Source: Bacteroidales bacterium
GTDB lineage: Bacteria; Bacteroidota; Bacteroidia; Bacteroidales; UBA4181
Length of the DNA stretch: 40,912 nucleotides
NCBI GenBank assembly: GCA_031265445.1
Contig: JAISCQ010000268.1
Coordinates: 1-40,912 of the forward strand
Direction: 5' to 3'
The position numbers and the translations under genes are program-made. Positions 31,801 to 40,466 of the stretch are shown piece by piece; positions within the stretch are counted from its first letter, which is position 1, and each line of letters opens with the position of its first letter. Below the pieces are notes generated by a model, which saw only the letters and a list, made by a program, of their open reading frames with translations, ran no database searches and had not been told where the DNA came from.

Positions 31801-32721
31801 ATGATGAAAAAATTGCACCAACGGTACCGGATTTCCAGCCTGATGAGTTATAAGAGCATCCGTAGCATGGCAATGCTGTCATTATTCCTGCTCATGCTAT
31901 TACCATGCACCATCTTTGCACAGGAGTATCAACTGGCGTGGAGCGATGAATTCGACGATGCAGGCAAACCCAACGAAGCCTTTTGGAGTTTTGAAAAAGG
32001 TTTTGTCCGCAACCTGGAACTCCAATGGTACCAGGAAGAGAATGCCCGGTGCAGGGACGGGCTGCTTGTGATAGAAGCGAAGAAAGAACGTAAAAGCAAT
32101 CCCATATATGAAGCGGGAAGCAATCAGTGGGGACGGGCGCGGGAATACATTGAATATACTTCTTCCTCCATCAAAACTGTCGGGAAAAAGGAATTTCTCT
32201 ACGGACGCTTTGAGATTCGGGCAAAGATACCTGTCGCCGGAGGTTCCTGGCCTGCCATCTGGACACTCGGACGGGACATGGAATGGCCTTCCAATGGCGA
32301 AATCGACATCATGGAATATTACCGCATCAACGGGATACCGCACATCCTCGCCAATGCCGCCTGGGGAACCGACCGGCGTCACCATGCCCAATGGGCAAGC
32401 AAAGCGATCCCCTTTACCCGTTTTACCGCAAAGGATGCCGACTGGGCCTCGAAATTCCACATCTGGCGGATGGATTGGGATGAAACGGCCATCAAACTCT
32501 ATCTGGACGATGAGTTACTGAATGAAATCCCACTTTCGCAAACGATCAACGGAAGTTTGGGAAACCACAAGAATCCGTTCGTACAACCACATTACCTGTT
32601 GCTGAACCTCGCCATTGGCGGGCAGAACGGAGGCGATCCGGATGTGTCGGCTTTCCCGTTGCGATATGAGATAGACTATGTACGGGTGTATCAAAAAAAG
32701 AAAAATGCGCAACCGTTATGA
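31801..32721 (+). CDS. GH16 family beta-glucanase (laminarinase-like), secreted
   Basis: 306 residues from ATG 31801, 14 bases after korB; ATG 31843 and 31867 are alternative starts that leave a shorter signal peptide. The export signal is MAMLSLFLLMLLPCTIFAQ. The mature protein is a concanavalin-like beta-jelly roll: WSDEFDDAGKPNEAFW, FLYGRFEIRAKIPVAGGSWP, and the catalytic E-x-D-x-x-E in NGEIDIMEYY, with Glu167 the nucleophile, Asp169 and Glu172 the acid/base. YEIDYVRVYQ closes the fold. This retaining hydrolase cleaves beta-1,3 or mixed-linkage glucans or related galactans; laminarin-type is my best guess. Co-directional with korB and not in a polysaccharide-utilisation cluster. Confidence 0.92.
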   Translation: MMKKLHQRYRISSLMSYKSIRSMAMLSLFLLMLLPCTIFAQEYQLAWSDEFDDAGKPNEAFWSFEKGFVRNLELQWYQEENARCRDGLLVIEAKKERKSNPIYEAGSNQWGRAREYIEYTSSSIKTVGKKEFLYGRFEIRAKIPVAGGSWPAIWTLGRDMEWPSNGEIDIMEYYRINGIPHILANAAWGTDRRHHAQWASKAIPFTRFTAKDADWASKFHIWRMDWDETAIKLYLDDELLNEIPLSQTINGSLGNHKNPFVQPHYLLLNLAIGGQNGGDPDVSAFPLRYEIDYVRVYQKKKNAQPL

Positions 32722-32731
32722 AAAAACCATA

Positions 32732-32747
32732 CCCGAAGATATTCGGG
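32732..32747 (+). terminator. Hairpin after the GH16 gene
   Basis: CCCGAA (32732-32737) / TTCGGG (32742-32747) with a GATA loop, 10 bases after the stop. It is short and not followed directly by a T-run, so termination strength is uncertain. Confidence 0.45.
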
Positions 32748-32769
32748 ACTGCATTTTGGATGATTATTG

Positions 32770-32777
32770 TACCTTTG
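32770..32777 (+). promoter_or_regulatory. Predicted -7 element for the thioredoxin lipoprotein gene
   Basis: TACCTTTG at 32770-32777 fits TAnnTTTG, 26 bases before ATG 32803. Confidence 0.55.
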
Positions 32778-32802
32778 TGTGTTATTTAAATTGATTTGAA
32801 AG

Positions 32803-33924
32803 ATGAAACGTTTTATTTGGATCATTATGGCAGCATGTATGCTGCACGCTTGCAGGGAGCATGCCGGATATACCATCAGGGGCGAGCTGGCTGACGCCGA
32901 CGGGATGAAAGTAGCGCTGAAAAAGATGACCATCGATTCCGACGATGCCGTGGATATGGATAGTTGCATTATAACAAAAGGAAAATTCGAGATGAAAGGG
33001 ACGGTGAAATACCCTGAATATTGCGAACTGTATGCGGGCGACAATGGCCCGTTGCGGCTTTTTGTCGAAAACACAGTAATCAATGTGGCCTTTGACTTGA
33101 AAAACATACAGGATTCGAACGTTGCCGGTTCGGAAGAAACCGACCTGTTTGGGGAATACAGCGGCAAGATGGCCGGATTCGAAAAAAGCGTTGCAAAAGT
33201 GAACGACGACTATATGTCGATGAAACTTTCCGGCGAAACGGATGCTGAAAAGGAAAAAGGGTACGTTGCCCAAATGGAACAGATTCGGCAGCAGCGCATC
33301 GATTACATGAAGCAGTTCGCGAAAGCGCATCCCAACAGCATGGTTACTGCACTGATAGCGGACAACAACTTGTCGTACTATGTATTGCCCGAAGAACTGG
33401 AGTCTTATGCCGTCGGATTCGATACCGTGAACAGTAAATCGCCCTGGGTGCAAAGCATCAGGGAGAAGGCAGGCGCCGCCAAACGCCTGGCTGTCGGGCA
33501 ACCGTTCGTCGACATCAGATTGCCGGCGCCGGATGGAACAGAGATTGCCCTGTCGGACTATGCAGGTAAAGGCAAGTATGTGCTGGTGGATTTCTGGGCG
33601 TCGTGGTGCAGACCTTGCCGCATGGCCAATCCGCACGTGGTAAGGATGTATCACCGGTATAAGGATAAGGGATTCGAGATTGTAGGCGTGTCGCTGGATA
33701 AGGAAAAAGCTGAATGGACCGGGGCCATCGAAGACGATGCCCTGGTATGGCCGCAAATGTCGGATTTGAAGTTTTGGCAAAGCAAAGGTGCAAGGCTGTA
33801 TTCGGTAAACTCCATTCCCTACGCCGTGTTGCTGGACAGAGACGGAAAAATCCTCGCCAAGGGCCTTGATCCCGATGAATTGGAAAAAAAGCTGGCCGAA
33901 TTGATGGAACCGACTGACAAGTAA
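32803..33924 (+). CDS. Thioredoxin-fold lipoprotein (DUF4369 plus AhpC/TSA-redoxin domain)
   Basis: 373 residues. The signal MKRFIWIIMAACMLHAC has a lipobox cysteine at about residue 17, so the protein is membrane-anchored outside the cytoplasm. Residues about 20-125 match DUF4369 (YTIRGELADADGMKVALKKM, GKFEMKGTVKYPEYCEL, PLRLFVENTVINVAFD). A helical linker follows, then a thioredoxin-like domain from about 228, with DFWASWCRPCRMANPHVVRM containing the redox pair Cys269 and Cys272 and the cis-proline in SIPYAVLL. Such proteins are ResA/TlpA-like thiol-disulfide reductases. The electron-donating membrane partner is not in the window. Confidence 0.92.
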   Translation: MKRFIWIIMAACMLHACREHAGYTIRGELADADGMKVALKKMTIDSDDAVDMDSCIITKGKFEMKGTVKYPEYCELYAGDNGPLRLFVENTVINVAFDLKNIQDSNVAGSEETDLFGEYSGKMAGFEKSVAKVNDDYMSMKLSGETDAEKEKGYVAQMEQIRQQRIDYMKQFAKAHPNSMVTALIADNNLSYYVLPEELESYAVGFDTVNSKSPWVQSIREKAGAAKRLAVGQPFVDIRLPAPDGTEIALSDYAGKGKYVLVDFWASWCRPCRMANPHVVRMYHRYKDKGFEIVGVSLDKEKAEWTGAIEDDALVWPQMSDLKFWQSKGARLYSVNSIPYAVLLDRDGKILAKGLDPDELEKKLAELMEPTDK

Positions 33925-33960
33925 ATATATGGACGAGTAATCATTCATAACACATAACCC

Positions 33961-35496
33961 ATGCTGATTAAAACCTTCGGAAGTGCAGTATATGGAATCA
34001 AGGCGACCACAATTACCATCGAGGTGAACGCCACGCAGGGGATTAACTTTTTCCTGGTGGGACTTCCCGACAACGCCGTGAAAGAGAGTCAGCAGCGTAT
34101 TGAATCGGCGTTGCAGACCTTCGGCTACCACATGCCGGGCAAGAAGGTGGTGATCAACATGGCGCCTGCCGACATCCGCAAGGAAGGCTCGGCATACGAT
34201 CTTCCGCTGGCTATTGGCATGCTGGCTGCATCGGAACAGATGAAAAGCGCAGGGCTGGAAAATTGCATCATCATGGGTGAATTGTCCCTGGATGGTACCG
34301 TGCAGCCCGTGAAAGGTGCGTTGCCTATTGCATTGCAGGCCCAAAGCGAAGGATTTACCACCTGTATCTTTCCGAAACAGAACGCCCGCGAGGCTGCCGT
34401 GGTGGACGGCCTGAAAATATACGGGGCAAACAACATCAAGGAAGTAATCGACTTCTTTGAGGGGAAGGAAGGCCTGGAACGGGTTTCGGTAGACCTTGAC
34501 GCTGAATTTCTCCATAAAAATGAATATGAGGCCGATTTTACCGATGTGAAAGGACAGGAGAACGTGAAGCGGGCCATGGAGATTGCAGCGGCAGGCGGAC
34601 ACAACATTATCCTGATAGGCCCTCCGGGTGCGGGAAAAACGATGCTTTCGAAACGATTACCCGGCATTTTGCCGCCACTGACCTTGGAAGAAGCGTTAGA
34701 AACAACCAAAATACACTCGGTAGCCGGAAAAACCGGAAAGGATGCAGCATTGATCACGCGGCGGCCGTTTCGTTCGCCACATCACACCATCAGCGATGTC
34801 GCCCTGGTAGGAGGCGGTTCATTTCCTCAGCCGGGCGAAATATCACTGGCGCACAACGGGGTGCTCTTCCTCGATGAGTTGCCCGAATTCAAGCGCACCG
34901 TACTTGAAGTAATGCGTCAGCCGCTTGAGGACAGGGTAATCACTATTTCGCGGGCGCGTTTCGCAGTGGAATATCCGGCCAGTTTCATGCTGGTGGCATC
35001 GATGAATCCCTGTCCGTGCGGATTCTATAACCATCCGGAAAAGAAGTGCGTGTGTGCGCCGGGTTTTGTGCAGAAGTACCTGAGCCGAATATCAGGCCCG
35101 CTGCTCGACCGCATCGATATACACATCGAAGTGGTGCCCGTACCGTTCGACAAGCTTTCGGAACAACGGGTGTCCGAGCCGAGCCGTGTAATCCGACAGC
35201 GGGTGATCGCCGCGCGCAACGTGCAGAAGGAACGTTATGCCGAATACCCGGGAATACACTGTAACGCGCAGATGAATTCAAAAATGCTGCGGAAGTATTG
35301 CACGATTGACACTGCCGGACACAATATCATGAAAACAGCCATGCAAAAACTCGGCCTTTCGGCGCGCGCATACGACCGTATTCTCAAAGTGTCGCGAACC
35401 GTAGCCGATATGGAAGCATCACCCGAAATACAAGTGCATCATTTAGCCGAAGCCATACAATACCGGAGCCTCGACCGCGACGGATGGGGAGCGTAA
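33961..35496 (+). CDS. comM: YifB/ComM family Mg-chelatase-like AAA ATPase
   Basis: 511 residues. An N-terminal Lon-protease-like fold (TTITIEVNATQGINFFLVGL, RKEGSAYDLPLAIGMLAASE) precedes the AAA core with Walker A GPPGAGKTMLSKRLPG, Walker B GVLFLDELPEF and the cysteine-rich MNPCPCGFYNHPEKKC insert typical of the family, then a C-terminal lid (LGLSARAYDRILKVSRTVAD). In naturally transformable bacteria ComM is a hexameric helicase that promotes branch migration during recombination; its role in Bacteroidota is not established. The gene stands 36 bases after the thioredoxin lipoprotein gene and 27 before the sensor kinase gene, with a hairpin in the latter gap. Confidence 0.93.
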   Translation: MLIKTFGSAVYGIKATTITIEVNATQGINFFLVGLPDNAVKESQQRIESALQTFGYHMPGKKVVINMAPADIRKEGSAYDLPLAIGMLAASEQMKSAGLENCIIMGELSLDGTVQPVKGALPIALQAQSEGFTTCIFPKQNAREAAVVDGLKIYGANNIKEVIDFFEGKEGLERVSVDLDAEFLHKNEYEADFTDVKGQENVKRAMEIAAAGGHNIILIGPPGAGKTMLSKRLPGILPPLTLEEALETTKIHSVAGKTGKDAALITRRPFRSPHHTISDVALVGGGSFPQPGEISLAHNGVLFLDELPEFKRTVLEVMRQPLEDRVITISRARFAVEYPASFMLVASMNPCPCGFYNHPEKKCVCAPGFVQKYLSRISGPLLDRIDIHIEVVPVPFDKLSEQRVSEPSRVIRQRVIAARNVQKERYAEYPGIHCNAQMNSKMLRKYCTIDTAGHNIMKTAMQKLGLSARAYDRILKVSRTVADMEASPEIQVHHLAEAIQYRSLDRDGWGA

Positions 35497-35498
35497 GA

Positions 35499-35520
35499 AC
35501 GTTCGTAACAGTACGAACGT
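35499..35520 (+). promoter_or_regulatory. Perfect 9-bp hairpin between comM and the sensor kinase
   Basis: ACGTTCGTA (35499-35507) and TACGAACGT (35512-35520) are perfect inverted arms around ACAG, filling most of the gap between the comM stop and the next ATG at 35524. There is no T-run. It may be an operator, an mRNA processing site or a structure that limits translation of the kinase. Confidence 0.5.
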
Positions 35521-35523
35521 AAA

Positions 35524-38500
35524 ATGGACATGATAAAAGTTATGAATGACAAATACACATTCAGGCAGCGCCTGGCACGGATCAGGCGTAAGCTGTACAT
35601 ACCGAATCTGTCTGTGCGGCTTACGGTGACGTTTGTGTGTTTGTTACTGTTTGCCAAGCTTGTGGAGAAGAATATCCTTTTCCCGAAATTCGATGAACGG
35701 CATGCCCAACGGATACAGAACATATTTACAGAGAAGGAACAGACCCTGCTGCACTATATGGATATGCTGGGACAATGCGTCCCGGCTGACAGTGATTCGT
35801 CTTTTATAAAGTTCCACGGCAAATATGCAGCCGGCATGAAAAAACATGGGTTATATCTGTTCGTATACCGGGATGATGCATTAAAATACTGGTCGACCAA
35901 GGATGTTGCCGCACCGGAAACATATTCGTCTTCGGAATTTGATAACCCGTATGTAAGCCTCGGAGATAACCGGTACGCCTCGGGTAAATACGCTTCATTT
36001 GTAAAAAAGGGCGATGGGTATGAAGTTGTAGGGCTGGCGCTCATCAAAAATGTGTACACATACGAAAACAAGTACCTGAAAATAGCCTTTCAAAAGGATT
36101 TCAGGCTGCCGGCCAGCGTGAAGATATACTCGGAACAGGTAGATGATGGCTACCCAATTACCGATAGTCGCGGCCGGTTCGTATGGTCGCTGATTTTCGA
36201 CAGTACCTGTATCTACAGTTACCAGATTCATGTGCCGGCATTGGCCTACCTGCTGGCCATTATGGTACTTTTTATGCTGCTGAACAGTATTTTTAATGTA
36301 TTGCGCACCTCTACCTCCCGGAATCTCTACCTCCCGGCGCTTGCATTCATTTTGACCGGGGTGCGCTATGGCATGCAGCATTGGCAGATACCCGAAGTTT
36401 TCTATGAACTGGAACTTTTCAAACCCATTTATTTTGGTTCGGGCTGGTTTCCATCCTTTGGTGAGCTGTGCCTGTGGTGCATCTTCATCTGTTTTTTTGT
36501 TTTCGAGTTATATCGCTACCTGAAGTTTCCGCTTTTTTATGAACGCAGATGGAAATACTTCATGTATCTCGGCATATCGCTAATGATCGTGATTATCGGC
36601 TTCTTCGGCATGGGTACTTTATTGAAAACGCTGGTGATCAATTCGTCCGACATATTCGAAGGCCCTAACCGGATCCTGCGGCTCAATGGATTCAGTTTGC
36701 TTGGTTATGCGGTGATCATGCTGTTTCTCGCATCGTTTTGCCTGCTGCTGGATAAGATGATACTGCTTTGCAAGCAGGAGTTGACTTATTCCCAATTCCT
36801 GATTTCATACATCATTATCCTGTCGATGGCGGTTATCGGCTGGAGTATTTCCGGGCTGCGTGTCAGCCCGACATCAATCTTCTTCCTGACCGTACTGGTC
36901 TTGATGGTGGGAAAGTTGCGGCTGAAACGAACCGTCAGGATTAGATATTCGCACTACATCCTATTGATCTTCATATTTGCCTTATTTACATCTGTATACA
37001 TCAACCGGAACAGTTACGAGAAATACGAGGACCAGAAAAAGATACTGGTCACCAATCTGGCGTCGCAACATGATTTAACCGCCGAATTTCTGCTCAGGAA
37101 CATATCGGACCGGATCATATCGGATACGTCAACATTGGCGGATGTGGTGTACAGTAACGATTATTCCGCTATAGTCAACTATATCAAGAAGCAGTATTTC
37201 TATTCTTCGTACTGGAACAAGTATTTTATGCCCCGGTGCTGGGTATGCGGAGATACCTCCCAATTGCTGATTACCGGGCAAAAGCGGAAGGATAACTGCG
37301 TGAGGTATTTTAAATTTATGACCGATGACATGGGCAGCAAACTGCCACGATCGGAGTTTTGGTATATCGACCGGCAGGATGCCGTATCGACCTACCTGGG
37401 CTGGTTTCGTGTAATCAAGGAAGGCGAACCGCCTTTGCAGCTATTCATCGAACTTTGGCCGGGCGCTTCGGAGGAAGTGGGGTACCTGGAACTGTTGCTC
37501 GACGACCGCCTGGCAAAAGGCAATAACCTGAAAGGCTATTCATACGCCAAATATCGGAACAACAGGCGAATGACTCAATACGGGAATTACAAGTACAATC
37601 TGGAAGGTGATATTTTTCAAACCGATAAGCGAGATTATCATACGGTGTATGCCGACGGCATGGAGCACCTGGTGTATCGTCCGGACAAAAACAGTATGAT
37701 TGTGCTCAGTTCGTATTCGCCCAAGCCGAGCGACCTGATCATCAATTTCTCCTATATTTTCATCTTCTTCTTCATCGTCCTGTCTATTTGTTTGCTGATT
37801 TTCTATTTACCGGTCATCCGGAGGAGCTTTCAATGGAATTTCCACAACAAAATCCAGTATTCTATGATTGCTGTGATGCTGGTTTCGCTTGCTGTGATCG
37901 GGGCTTTCACGATTATCTATGTCAACCGGCAGTACCGGAACAAAAACAACGATATTATCAGCGAAAAAATGAAGGCGATCCACACGGAACTGCAGGATGC
38001 AATTCTTTTACAGAAAAACCTGGATGACAAAAGTACGGAAAGCAGGGAAATACTTGCCGTCTGGCTGGTGGATTTTCAACGGCTTTTCTTCACGGACATC
38101 AATCTGTTCGATGTGCACGGGCAGTTGATCGCCACCTCATTGCCCGACATATTCGATAAAGGTATGGTGGGACGGCAGATCAATCCCAACGCTTATATCC
38201 AACTGTCTTTCGGACAGCGCGCTTCCATCATTGAACACGAGGAGATTGGCGGACTGCATTACATATCGGCCTACGAACCCTTTGTGGACAACGACAACCG
38301 AGTGATTGCCTTCCTGAACCTCCCGTATTTCACACAGCAGGATGCGCTCTCAGAGGAGATTTCGAACGTTGTGATGGCATTGCTCAATTTCTACATGGTG
38401 ATTATCCTGCTCACCGTGATCGTATCGGTGGTGATGAGTAACCAGATCACGCAACCATTGATGATGTTGCAGGAAAAATTCAGGAATATCAAACTTGGCG

Positions 38501-39291
38501 AGAAAAATGAACCAATCCCCTACGAAAGCCACGACGAGGTGGGAGGTTTGGTAAAGGAATATAACCGGGCAATAGAGGAACTTGCACGAAGCGCCAGCAG
38601 CCTGGCCCGTTCCGAGCGCGAATCGGCATGGCGCGAAATGGCCAAGCAGATCGCTCACGAAATCAACAACCCGCTGACACCAATGAAACTTAGCATACAG
38701 CATCTTAAACGGGCATATGACAATAAGTCGGAACGATTCGACATGTATATGGAAAAGATATCCCGTTCGCTGGTGGAACAGATCGATACGTTATCGGCTA
38801 TTGCCACCGAGTTTTCCAACTTTGCCAAGATGCCTGCGACGCAGAACGAGATGATCAACCTCATCGACAAGATCAATAATGTGGTGCCGCTTTTTGCCAT
38901 TGATGATAACAAACGGGCATTCCGCACCGACTTCCATGGATTGGAACACGCCATGATCTGCGCCGACAAGGAACAAATGTCACGCGTATTCATTAACCTG
39001 TTTAAAAATGCGCTTCAGGCAATTCCCAAAGACCGGCAGGCCGAAATACATATTGATGTATTGAAGATCAACCGGATCATTTGGGTGCGAATTAAGGATA
39101 ACGGCACAGGTATTCCCGAGGAAATGCAGGGAAAGATCTTCCGTCCGAACTTTACGACCAAGTCGAGCGGCATGGGGGTAGGGTTATCCATCGTGCGCAG
39201 CATTATCGAAGGCGCCGGCGGAAGCATCAATTTCAAAACACGTCAGGACGAAGGAACGACGTTCATGATCAGTTTGCCGTCGGCGGATTAG
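35524..39291 (+). CDS. Large multi-pass sensor histidine kinase (NtrY-like)
   Basis: 1255 residues. One membrane helix at about 22-41 and an extracytoplasmic region to about 236 are followed by a block of about eight helices (237-495), a second extracytoplasmic region (about 496-737), helices at 738-763 and 778-800, a third extracytoplasmic region to about 948, and a last helix at 949-972. HAMP follows (NQITQPLMMLQEKFRNIKLG), then the kinase core: REMAKQIAHEINNPLTPMK with phospho-acceptor His1045, NLFKNALQAIP (N box), DNGTGIPEEM and GMGVGLSIVRSIIEGAGG. The core resembles NtrY-type kinases. No response regulator gene is adjacent; malate dehydrogenase follows. Start chosen at ATG 35524 because a hairpin lies just before it; ATG 35530 and 35542 are alternatives. 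Confidence 0.92.
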   Translation: MDMIKVMNDKYTFRQRLARIRRKLYIPNLSVRLTVTFVCLLLFAKLVEKNILFPKFDERHAQRIQNIFTEKEQTLLHYMDMLGQCVPADSDSSFIKFHGKYAAGMKKHGLYLFVYRDDALKYWSTKDVAAPETYSSSEFDNPYVSLGDNRYASGKYASFVKKGDGYEVVGLALIKNVYTYENKYLKIAFQKDFRLPASVKIYSEQVDDGYPITDSRGRFVWSLIFDSTCIYSYQIHVPALAYLLAIMVLFMLLNSIFNVLRTSTSRNLYLPALAFILTGVRYGMQHWQIPEVFYELELFKPIYFGSGWFPSFGELCLWCIFICFFVFELYRYLKFPLFYERRWKYFMYLGISLMIVIIGFFGMGTLLKTLVINSSDIFEGPNRILRLNGFSLLGYAVIMLFLASFCLLLDKMILLCKQELTYSQFLISYIIILSMAVIGWSISGLRVSPTSIFFLTVLVLMVGKLRLKRTVRIRYSHYILLIFIFALFTSVYINRNSYEKYEDQKKILVTNLASQHDLTAEFLLRNISDRIISDTSTLADVVYSNDYSAIVNYIKKQYFYSSYWNKYFMPRCWVCGDTSQLLITGQKRKDNCVRYFKFMTDDMGSKLPRSEFWYIDRQDAVSTYLGWFRVIKEGEPPLQLFIELWPGASEEVGYLELLLDDRLAKGNNLKGYSYAKYRNNRRMTQYGNYKYNLEGDIFQTDKRDYHTVYADGMEHLVYRPDKNSMIVLSSYSPKPSDLIINFSYIFIFFFIVLSICLLIFYLPVIRRSFQWNFHNKIQYSMIAVMLVSLAVIGAFTIIYVNRQYRNKNNDIISEKMKAIHTELQDAILLQKNLDDKSTESREILAVWLVDFQRLFFTDINLFDVHGQLIATSLPDIFDKGMVGRQINPNAYIQLSFGQRASIIEHEEIGGLHYISAYEPFVDNDNRVIAFLNLPYFTQQDALSEEISNVVMALLNFYMVIILLTVIVSVVMSNQITQPLMMLQEKFRNIKLGEKNEPIPYESHDEVGGLVKEYNRAIEELARSASSLARSERESAWREMAKQIAHEINNPLTPMKLSIQHLKRAYDNKSERFDMYMEKISRSLVEQIDTLSAIATEFSNFAKMPATQNEMINLIDKINNVVPLFAIDDNKRAFRTDFHGLEHAMICADKEQMSRVFINLFKNALQAIPKDRQAEIHIDVLKINRIIWVRIKDNGTGIPEEMQGKIFRPNFTTKSSGMGVGLSIVRSIIEGAGGSINFKTRQDEGTTFMISLPSAD

Positions 39292-39433
39292 AGCGTTTCT
39301 ATTCAAACAGCCGAACGGTGATGTCCTTTGTGGTATTGGCCGGTTTTCCCGCTCGTATGCCATACGCTGCGAACGTGTTGATAACGTTTATAACGTTTTG
39401 GTATCTTTTTTGCGGAGAAATACCTAATTTTAC

Positions 39434-39454
39434 AACTCTGTTTTAAACAGAGTT
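39434..39454 (+). promoter_or_regulatory. 21-bp palindrome upstream of mdh
   Basis: AACTCTGTTT (39434-39443) and AAACAGAGTT (39445-39454) are perfect inverted arms around one central T, ending 82 bases before the mdh start. Upstream, TAACGTTT is directly repeated at 39382-39389 and 39391-39398. A palindrome with almost no loop fits a dimeric repressor or activator site better than a terminator. No clear TAnnTTTG element is seen in 39292-39536. Confidence 0.5.
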
Positions 39455-39536
39455 CAAGTATTCTTGTTTCATTGATATGACACAAGTTGCAGACAGTATC
39501 AAGAATCATTTATAAAATTTAAACCGTTTCTCATCC

Positions 39537-40466
39537 ATGAGTAAGATAACCGTAGTAGGCGCCGGTAATGTAGGCGCAACCTGTGCAAATGTGATCGCAC
39601 AAAAAGAGCTGGCAAGCGAATTGATTTTGCTGGATATAAAAGAAGGCATTTCCGAAGGTAAGGCTTTGGATATGATGCAAACAGCAGCTTTGCTGGAGTT
39701 CGACACCCGTATCAAGGGCGTGACAAGCGACTACAGTGCAACCGCCGGGTCGGATGTGGTAGTCATCACTTCGGGTATCCCGCGTAAACCGGGTATGACC
39801 CGCGAAGAACTGATCGGCGTCAATGCCGGCATCGTGAAGGACGTTGCCCGAAACATCCTCCAATATTCGCCCGGGGCAGTGATCGTTGTCATCAGCAACC
39901 CGATGGATACCATGACCTACCTGGCATTGAAATCAAGCGGACTTCCCAAAAACCGGGTCATCGGTATGGGCGGTATCCTCGACAGTTCGCGTTTCAAGTG
40001 TTACCTTAGCCGGGCGCTGAACTGTGCTGCCACCGACGTTGAAGGAATCGTGATTGGCGGTCACGGCGACACTACCATGATTCCGCTCAAGCGTTTCGCC
40101 AATTACAGAGGCATCCCCGTTTCGCAGCTCCTCAGCGCCGATACGTTGAACCAAGCGGTTGCCGACACGATGGTGGGCGGCGCTACCCTCACCAAACTTC
40201 TTGGCACCTCGGCATGGTATGCTCCCGGCGCTGCCGGAGCAACGCTGGTGGAAGCCATCATCCGCGACCAGAAGAAAGTATTCCCCTGCTGCGTAGCCTT
40301 AGACGGCGAATACGGACAGGAAGACATCTGTATCGGTGTTCCTGTGGTCATCGGCAAAAACGGTTGGGAAAAAATCGTTGATTACAGGCTCGACAGCGAA
40401 GAACAGGCGCTGTTCAACAAGAGCGCCGACGCCGTTCGCAGCATGAACCGGGTGTTGGCGGTATAA
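39537..40466 (+). CDS. mdh: Malate dehydrogenase
   Basis: 309 residues, the LDH-like (MDH type 3) length. It interconverts malate and oxaloacetate with NAD(H) in the cytoplasm. The N-terminal Rossmann motif is VVGAGNVGATCANVIAQ, with LLDIKEG carrying the NAD-specifying aspartate. Substrate-binding arginines are visible in SGIPRKPGMTREEL and DSSRFKCYLSRAL, and the catalytic pair is completed by His176 in IGGHGDTTMIPL. ISNPMD is also conserved. It stands alone after the sensor kinase, with its own upstream palindrome, and is followed by a repeat-rich noncoding region. Confidence 0.95.
   Translation: MSKITVVGAGNVGATCANVIAQKELASELILLDIKEGISEGKALDMMQTAALLEFDTRIKGVTSDYSATAGSDVVVITSGIPRKPGMTREELIGVNAGIVKDVARNILQYSPGAVIVVISNPMDTMTYLALKSSGLPKNRVIGMGGILDSSRFKCYLSRALNCAATDVEGIVIGGHGDTTMIPLKRFANYRGIPVSQLLSADTLNQAVADTMVGGATLTKLLGTSAWYAPGAAGATLVEAIIRDQKKVFPCCVALDGEYGQEDICIGVPVVIGKNGWEKIVDYRLDSEEQALFNKSADAVRSMNRVLAV

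Noticed and set aside
32782-34602. 606-codon minus-strand open frame opposite the thioredoxin gene and comM
   Set aside because: It lies antisense to two clear genes and crosses their boundary; its composition (rich in H, F, R, Q) is typical of a shadow frame and shows no domain.
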